This document shows positions 57,597 through 64,000 of a stretch of 64,000 nucleotides of DNA, piece after piece. Every line of letters starts with the position of its first letter. Within the stretch, counting starts at the first letter, position 1. The notes beneath the pieces were generated by a model, which was not told the DNA's origin, did not search any database, and worked only from the letters and a program-made list of their open reading frames with translations. The stretch comes from Paramecium sonneborni (taxonomy: Eukaryota > Ciliophora > Oligohymenophorea > Peniculida > Parameciidae), in NCBI GenBank assembly GCA_905182985.1, contig CAJJDN010000104.1, positions 317,835 to 381,834 on the forward strand, written 5' to 3'. Both the position numbers and the translations under genes were made by a program.

Positions 57597-59988
57597 TCAA
57601 CCTATTTTAACTGGTTTAACTTTCAAAATTTCGCCGAATCCGATAGTTCTAAAGTTATTATTAACATATATATACTTTCCATCATCTCTTAAAGCAAATC
57701 GACCTAATTGAGTAATTGTTTCGTATTTTTCCATACAAACTGGATTTTTAATCTAATTTATTAAATATATTTTACAGATATTTTAGCTATACCTTCGTTA
57801 AATGATTTGAGGAAATTTTATTTAATAGTTTTCTTAGTTTCAGCATCTATAACTGCTTCAACACAAGAAACTTCAATCTCTTCAACTGCTGAATGAAGAT
57901 GCATGATGCATTAATATCCTTCTGAAAATATTCTTCTGCTTTCTGGTAAATCTAATAATCTTATTTTGGCTTAGAATTCTTAAGACACTAAGCATGGATT
58001 AGATGTTAAATTGCACATCATAAATCCCCTTTTAATATCTTCTTCTTCAATATTTTTAACTTTAATTTTAATATTTTCACCTGCCTTCGCATATTTCATC
58101 TTCTAATCTTTCATATTATATAATTCTACAATCTAGAAAGGTTGTTTCTTTGGATAAATTGAAACATCTAATCCTTCAATAATTTTACCAGATTCTAACT
58201 TACCATAAATGTATAATGATCCCAAATCTTTAAATTTATCTAATATTGGCATTCTAATAGGGCCTTCTTCATTTCTTTTTGGTATAGATACAGTATCAAT
58301 TAAATCAATTAGTGAAGGACCTTTATACCAATTACATTTTGTTTCTTCTACTTTATTTTTAATATTAGATCCAGATAATGCATCGATCGGAATAACATAA
58401 ACATTATCAAATTTACACTATTTAAGAACAAATTCTTAGATATTTTATGATATCATATTAAATCTATCTTAATTCCAATCAATAGTATCCATTTTAGTAA
58501 TAATAATGATAATATGATCAACACCTAAACTTTTTGCTAATAATGCATGTTCTTAGGTTTAACCTCCTTTTTCAAAACCTGATTCAAATTCTCCTGTCTT
58601 AGCTGATACTATTAAACCAGCTAAATCAGCTTAACATGCTCCCATAATCATGTTTGGAACATAGTTTTTATGTCCTGGAGCATCAGCAAGAATAAATCTT
58701 TTTTATTTAGTAACAAATTATGCTTTTCCACATTCAACTGTTTTTCCTTTTTATTTTTCTTCTTCATTTTAATCCATCACATATGCTAACCACCAAGAAT
58801 CTCTATTATTTTAAACAGCTTCTTATTCATATTTTTTAACATCTGCTTCACTTACTTCTCCTAATTCTAATAATAATCTTCCACAAAGTGTAGATTTACC
58901 AGCATCTACATGACCAATAAATACTAAATTAACTGGTTATCTTGTTTCATCAGGCTAAGTTTATTTATTATTTTATACATCTACATATTTCTATAAATCC
59001 ACTTCTCCTTCTAATTTTACTACTTATTCTACTAGATTCAAAGTTTAAGCAGGTTTATCTTTTGCTCTCTATTCAGCATCTTTGCGTTCTAAAATTATTA
59101 ATATTATTTTTACTTTAAATTGCTCTCTCTATTTCTTCTTATTTCTTCTTTCTCTTAGCTTCTTCGTCTGCTTCTTTTTTCTTTTATTATTCTGGTTTTG
59201 GATAATTTTTATATTCATCTTCACAACTTGGATTATAAAAACTTATATATGCTGAATAATTATTCCAAAATTTATCAAAATCCAAAAAATCTGGTTATTT
59301 TGGAAAAATTGGCATTTTAGGAGGATTCACAGCTATTTCTAATGGTTTTGCATTTAAATTCAACTTTCTTTTTGGTCTAGTTGTAGTTGTTGTTCCTTCT
59401 TTAGGTTATTCTTGTTATTATTATTATTATTGTTATTGTAATTTTTATTATTCTAATTACTGTTACTTTTTTTATTCTTCTAACTTTTATTATTCAAGCT
59501 TTTGTTATTCTAATTTTTATTATTCTAATATTTTTTATTGTTCCAATTCTGAATTCAATGGTTGGGATGCTTATTCCAATTATTTAAGAAATGATTCATA
59601 CTCTTTTTCTTTTTTCTTATAATCAAGGTAATTTTGCATCAGTTATTTCTCTGATTCATTCATTTGATAAGCAGTATTTGTAATTAAAAACTCCTCCATC
59701 TCTTTTTAATATTTTGGTAAATGTTTAGAATAATAGGCTGCTGTCTCACCTAAAAATCTTTAGAACAAAATTTGTTTATTTATATCAAAAGATTCATAAT
59801 CTTCATGAGTAATACCTGGGTAAGGTCCTTTAGGAGGAGGAGGAGTAGAAGGTCCTCCGAAATAAAAATAAGCGTATTCTTAATACATTTAAGGATCAAA
59901 GCCCATCTAACATAAAATATTAACTTACCATATTCATGTTTGGATCATAGGCATATTACCCCATCTATTAACCATAAGGATAGTTCAT
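57597..59988 (-). CDS. eRF3: Translation release factor eRF3 (GSPT1/Sup35)
   Basis: 773 residues after introns of 22, 25 and 23 nt. The GTPase core is diagnostic: [16 protein letters not shown] (G1), Y-V-M-D-Q-N-E-E-E-K-Q-K-G-K-T (switch I), [13 protein letters not shown] (G3), T-K-M-D (G4). The beta-barrel domains follow, ending with [12 protein letters not shown]. It differs from eEF1A by the insertions in switch I and domain 2. The N-terminal 280 residues are Tyr/Gly/Pro-rich at first, then a long Gln/Lys/Glu region with near-perfect L-E-Q-Q-K repeats and a poly-Gln run. eRF3 helps eRF1 release peptides; in this organism the complex must act only at TGA. The acidic link before the GTPase (residues about 270-360) is where eRF3 N-domains vary most. 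Confidence 0.96.
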
Positions 59989-60187
59989 ATTAGCAGAAAT
60001 TATTATTAACCTTTATTAAAAAAATTTATGTTTTATTCAATTAATTAGCAACTTAAGAATATATTAAACATTCAATTATTTAAGCAAAAATTCTAAATTA
60101 ATATTTGGATCCATTGCTCATACATTTATTTAGAAATGTATAGAACAATAAATAATTAAATAATTATTCAAATAATTAAATAATTAT

Positions 60188-63027
60188 TCAAATCTTAACC
60201 CCTTAAGAATTCAATCTTTCATTTAAATGACCAATCATTTCATCCTTTGTTTTTATATATTGTTCTAAAGATTATTAACTATATTTTGAGTTCTCAGTCA
60301 CTTTTTCAAATTCTTCAAGATCAAAGAATTTTTTATCCCTACTGAAAGGCATTTCACTTATGATGAGTGAAGCTAAACAAATAGCTTATAACATTAAATT
60401 CTCTTTTGTTTTTTATTTATCAGATTCTAATTTCATTTTTTAATTTTATAATGTTTTAAAAATCTAAGAATACAAGTGTATAAAATAAATTTCCTTAATA
60501 TCCTACTACAAATCCACATTTAAAAACTTTTATATTTTAGTTTATTCCTATTATGAATTTAAATCTATATTTTACTTTTGTCTAAAATTTTTATGCTAAT
60601 TTTAACACTAGGTGTGTAAGGTTTCTAATTCCTATAAAACTATTTTACTACCATCTCTTAGCATTAGTTCTAAATTTCTTATTTTTTCTACTTAATTCAC
60701 TTTATCTATATCTAAATCAAAAAAGTTAACTTTCTCTTTTAGTCCTCCTTCATAAAGTTTTCTAAAACTTACCATTCTTTTAAAGCAAAGGAATAATGGA
60801 ATTATCGAAAAATTATTTTGAAAGCTTAAAATAATTTACATTTCCTCCTACCATATTACCAATTAAATCATACTTACTACTTTAATTAATTTTCATAGAT
60901 TTAAGCTATTCTAGTTGCTTCATTTTCATTTAATTTTACCTTTATTTCTTTAATGTTTTGATGAACTACTTATAGATCGACTCTTTTGTTGATTTCGGAG
61001 TATCTTCAATTTTTTATAATATATTTGCATTTCACTCTCTTTTGAATTATTATCTTTAAATTGTTTTTGATAGTTATCTTTTAAATAATTATTTTGCTAC
61101 AATTCAATTTTACCTTACTCTTTTGCTATTTTATCAGTTTTTGAAGTTAGAGGCAATCTGAATAAATTTTATTTATTTATTCTCGTTTATTTATAATATT
61201 CATCAACAGATTCAACAACGGCTCGTTAATCTTAATTAATTATTTAATCTTCATTTATAGTTTTCCATTATTATTGTGAGACGTCTTTGTGATTTTTCAT
61301 TGATTATTTATCTTAACAAAATGAAGGAATTTCATTTTTATCTGTCAATTCTATTTGATATTAAATAATTGTTGGATTTTATTTTTTTTAATATGGATTC
61401 TCAATTGGTGAATTTTAGAAAGAATATTGCATTTACCTTGAATCCCTTGGTGTTTTAAATAAATACCGATTATTTTGTAAATTATTATTATTATTTAATC
61501 TATATTGAATAAATTCACCACCTTTTCTTACCTCTATATTTTCAATGCTATTATTGCTATTTTTTCTGGAGAAATTTCTTCTTGATTAAGGTTTTCTAAT
61601 TTACTCAACCCCCAAATTATCAAACAAAGATTAAGTATCAGAGTAATTTATGGTTCTATTGGCTGACTATTCTCATATTGATTTCTTTTGAATTTATTTA
61701 GGTTATTATAATTCTCTGGTAGAGGCTCTACGAAGACTTTTATATTCTTATTTTTAATCTTGAATTTTACTTGATTTAAGTCGTAAATCTTGATTTTTTT
61801 AATTTACTTAATAATCTTATTATTCATTTAAAGATTGACCTCTTTAAATTAAGGTTGGCGCATAAGAAGATTATTCGTATTAGGATTAATTTGTTGTTAT
61901 TGATGTTAATTTTCTTTATATTTATTTCTATTATTCTTTCATTGGTTAATATCGATCTCCTATCAATTATTATACTATTTTAATTAATTTTAAGAATCTT
62001 TTCTAGGACTGGATTCGTTTTTTTATTCAAACTAATTTTCTAGAGGTTTAGTAATCCTTTATTTTTCATAATTGCTCAAGTACTAAGCTTTTCTTGATAC
62101 AAATCTAATCAATTTAAAACAATCTACAATATCTATTTGTTGTACTAAATCCAGGACTTAAAGATTATCTAATTTTTAGAAATGCTCTATTTATTAATTG
62201 CCAAAAGATATAATTCTAGTTTACATTAAAGTAGAATTTCTAGAATTTTATTTATGACTATTTTCATAAAGAGATGCTTTTCTAACGGAATTTTAATTCA
62301 AAGTAATAATTTCTTATGGAATCATACTTAATGTCTATGTTTACTATTTTGCATAAATTGAATTTGATCTTGTTATTTTACTATTTCTGTCACTATAATT
62401 TTCTAACCAGGATTAATCTATTTCATTCAAATCAAAATATATGGAAATAAAATCTCTGACTTCTTCCCATTTTATTTTACCAGCCAACAAAGTATTAATC
62501 ACATTCTGTCCATTTATTTAGCTTCTGATTGTGATAAACGACTGAAGAGTTCACCTAATTTGACTTACCAAGGTTTTTTAGGTAATTATTTTTATAAATA
62601 TGTAAAGCCAAAGTCTATTAATGTCAATTTATGTTCGCTTCTGAAAATTCTAATTAATGCGAAATCTCTATCTTTTATTCTTCTTTCTTAGTATTCTTAA
62701 TAGTAATAATTATAAAGTGTATAAATCTGCAAATATGTTCTATTATAAAATATTAGTTGTGTATGTCTGATTTATTTCAATTATTGATGGAAATTCAATT
62801 AACTCTGAATCGAATCCCTCAGATTCAGGTATCTTGAATGGAAATCTTTAGGTATTAGTGTTGGCTTTCTAGAGTTCTTAAATAACATATTAAGTTCTTC
62901 TTAGAAATTTTTGTGTTACAAATCAACCTTCAGTAATGGTTACTACAATATATTTTAATTCATCACACGATTCAATTGTATTGTGATGAATTTGTTCTCT
63001 TATCAGCTGCCTCTCTTAAATATACAT
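60188..63027 (-). CDS. Large multi-exon orphan protein (about 850-900 residues, exons only partly resolved)
   Basis: Coding texture covers the whole interval, but the frame changes several times. The probable start is M-Y-I-Q-E-R-Q-L-I-R-E-Q-I-H-H-N (complement 63025-63027). An early exon reads P-F-K-I-P-E-S-E-G-F-D-S-E-L-I-E-F. A segment P-W-Q-S-F-I-T-I-R-S-Q-I-N-G-Q-N, joined by a 23-nt intron, leads to K-I-K-W-E-E-V-R-D-F-I-S-I-Y-F-D. The last exon, from about 60776, is uninterrupted: R-K-L-Y-E-G-G-L-K-E-K-V, a coiled-coil region, then N-L-M-L-Q-A-I-C-L-A-S-L-I-I and a Glu/Lys end. It could be two genes. No family recognised; the C-terminal part may be cytoskeletal. Confidence 0.5.
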
Positions 63028-63641
63028 TCATTATTTTTTTCAACCAAATGATTTAATTAAAATTTTCCAATTTACATAAAATAACTATCTATTTTATATA
63101 AATATTATTCTAAATATATAAAAAGATAATCAAATCAATTGTTAAATTTCAAATAAACAAAGAGAAGGAAAAATTTATCTTAGGTTGCTTGCTAATGATC
63201 TAAAATTATTTTTTATTTATATCTATATATTTTTATTATTTAAATGTCTAAAATATATAATATCTAATTGAAATGAGAATAGAAAAACGACAAAATTTGC
63301 TTATTGAAATAAATATATATTATTTTAATAAATATATGCCTTAGTGAATTTAATATTGATACTCATTAGTTTATAAAAAATGTTGATTTACTTAAAATGT
63401 TAAATTAATGAGAAAGGAGAAAACTAATAATACTTTGGGGGAGGATTTTTTGTGTAACTAATGATAGTTATTTATTTTAATAAATTAATATTTTAAAAGT
63501 AATTATCAGAATTATTATAATTTTCCAGAAAGTTCTAGAGAATTATAAATTTCTAGATTTTTCTATCTTTTGATTTAAAAGTTGTTGAAGAAGAGGAACA
63601 ATCATTTAATTAATCAAACAAGTAAAGAAGCTAATAAAATA
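63028..63641. other. Intergenic region containing the HSP70 promoter
   Basis: 614 bp between two divergent start codons. Apart from the heat-shock elements at 63523-63563 I see no gene or repeat. Confidence 0.6.
63523..63563 (+). promoter_or_regulatory. Heat-shock elements upstream of HSP70
   Basis: 63523-63540 reads TTC-CA-GAA-AG-TTC-TA-GAG: four alternating five-base HSF units, the last one base off consensus. Ten bases on, 63551-63563 reads TTC-TA-GAT-TT-TTC, a second weaker three-unit site. They lie about 80-120 bp before the HSP70 start codon. Spacing and alternation fit a trimeric heat-shock factor site. Confidence 0.85.
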
Positions 63642-64000
63642 ATGTCAAAATAAACAGATATTGCAATTGGAATAGATTTAGGAACTACATATTCATGTGT
63701 AGGTGTTTTTATTAATGATAAAGTTGAAATTATAGCAAATGATCAAGGAAATAGAACTACTCCATCTTATGTTGCTTTTTCAGATAATGAAAGACTAATT
63801 GGAGATGCTGCGAAGAATTAAGTAGCAAGAAACCCATAAAATACAGTATTTGATGCAAAGAGATTGATTGGAAGGAAATTTAATGATCCAACAGTATAAA
63901 AGGATGTGAAGCTATGGCCATTCAAAGTAGAAGCTGGAGCAGATGATAAACCATTAATTGTTGTTAAGTTCAAAGGAGAAACTAAAAAATTCCATCCAGA
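63642..64000 (+). CDS. HSP70: Cytosolic heat-shock protein 70, N-terminus only (cut by window end)
   Basis: The first 119 residues are present, no intron so far. [22 protein letters not shown] carries the phosphate-1 loop and the first HSP70 signature. It is followed by [25 protein letters not shown] and [11 protein letters not shown]. There is no signal or transit peptide, and the T-T-Y-S-C-V-G start is of the cytosolic class. It is an ATP-driven chaperone. Heat-shock elements upstream indicate an inducible gene. Two TAA codons within the conserved part (for example in A-K-N-Q and in N-P-Q-N) again encode Gln. Confidence 0.97.

Noticed and set aside
59400..59560. Short tandem repeat / possible CRISPR-like array
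   Set aside because: It is the codon repeat of the L-E-Q-Q-K region in the eRF3 N-domain, not an array with spacers.
60031..60114. Small minus-strand ORF (starts M-D-P-N-I-N-L) upstream of eRF3
   Set aside because: Only 27 codons; an upstream exon or uORF is possible but nothing beyond its position supports it.
1..64000. tRNA or rRNA genes, telomeric C4A2/C3A3-type repeats, insertion sequences
   Set aside because: I looked for T-loop motifs, rRNA-like GC-rich blocks, telomere repeats and transposase motifs and saw none that I could support by eye.

Overview
The window is a piece of a ciliate macronuclear genome, almost certainly from a Paramecium species. Three things in the sequence show this. 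(1) TAA and TAG are read as glutamine and only TGA stops: histone H4 (7646-7954) reads through a TAA into its conserved tail and ends at TGA. (2) Introns are 19-35 nt long with GT...AG ends, and removing them restores frame; in most multi-exon genes here the spliced length is an exact multiple of three. (3) Base composition is very AT-rich, genes are packed closely, and spacers are often under 100 bp. All calls below were made by reading codons with TGA as the only stop. Standard-code ORFs in this window are mostly fragments or shadows.

Layout. 1-552 is the N-terminal half of an N-terminal methyltransferase. 553-2815 holds a 597-base N gap flanked by two copies of a 505-bp sequence. 2816-3830 is a multi-pass membrane protein. 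3831-5470 is empty. 5471-10295 carries a PTB/hnRNP-L-like RNA-binding protein, histone H4, an MFS transporter and ribosomal protein L26, all on +. 10363-17415 is one large P-type-ATPase/guanylyl cyclase. A ROK fructokinase starts 9 bp from it on the other strand. 18415-25063 has a pseudokinase, a three-repeat MYB, an RBR ubiquitin ligase, an orphan and a LisH/ARMC9-like protein. 25064-26896 is mostly unassignable. 26897-31428 has a PHD/DDT/WHIM chromatin protein, a Mei2-like RNA-binding protein and an AGC-like kinase. 31229-33389 is a 1,080-bp duplication around a single N. 32652-40831 is a coiled-coil protein of about 2,700 residues.

The right part: 40910-46317 has a small basic protein, an RCC1-repeat protein, a second pseudokinase and a mitochondrial carrier. 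47187-49549 has a DLDET phosphatase, a DUF1761 membrane protein and a Cx9C protein. 49632-52497 is a tandem pair of SLC49/FLVCR-like transporters. 53173-57195 has coiled-coil and orphan proteins. 57597-59988 is translation release factor eRF3. 60188-63027 is a multi-exon orphan. 63642 to the end is the start of a cytosolic HSP70 with a heat-shock element about 100 bp upstream.

There is no operon logic; neighbours are functionally mixed, as expected of a compact ciliate macronuclear chromosome. Two divergent gene pairs share almost no promoter space (9 and 25 bp between start codons). Two sequence-level points affect any use of this scaffold: both internal gaps look like unmerged overlapping contig ends, and nine inferred introns end in AAG and one in GAG rather than TAG.
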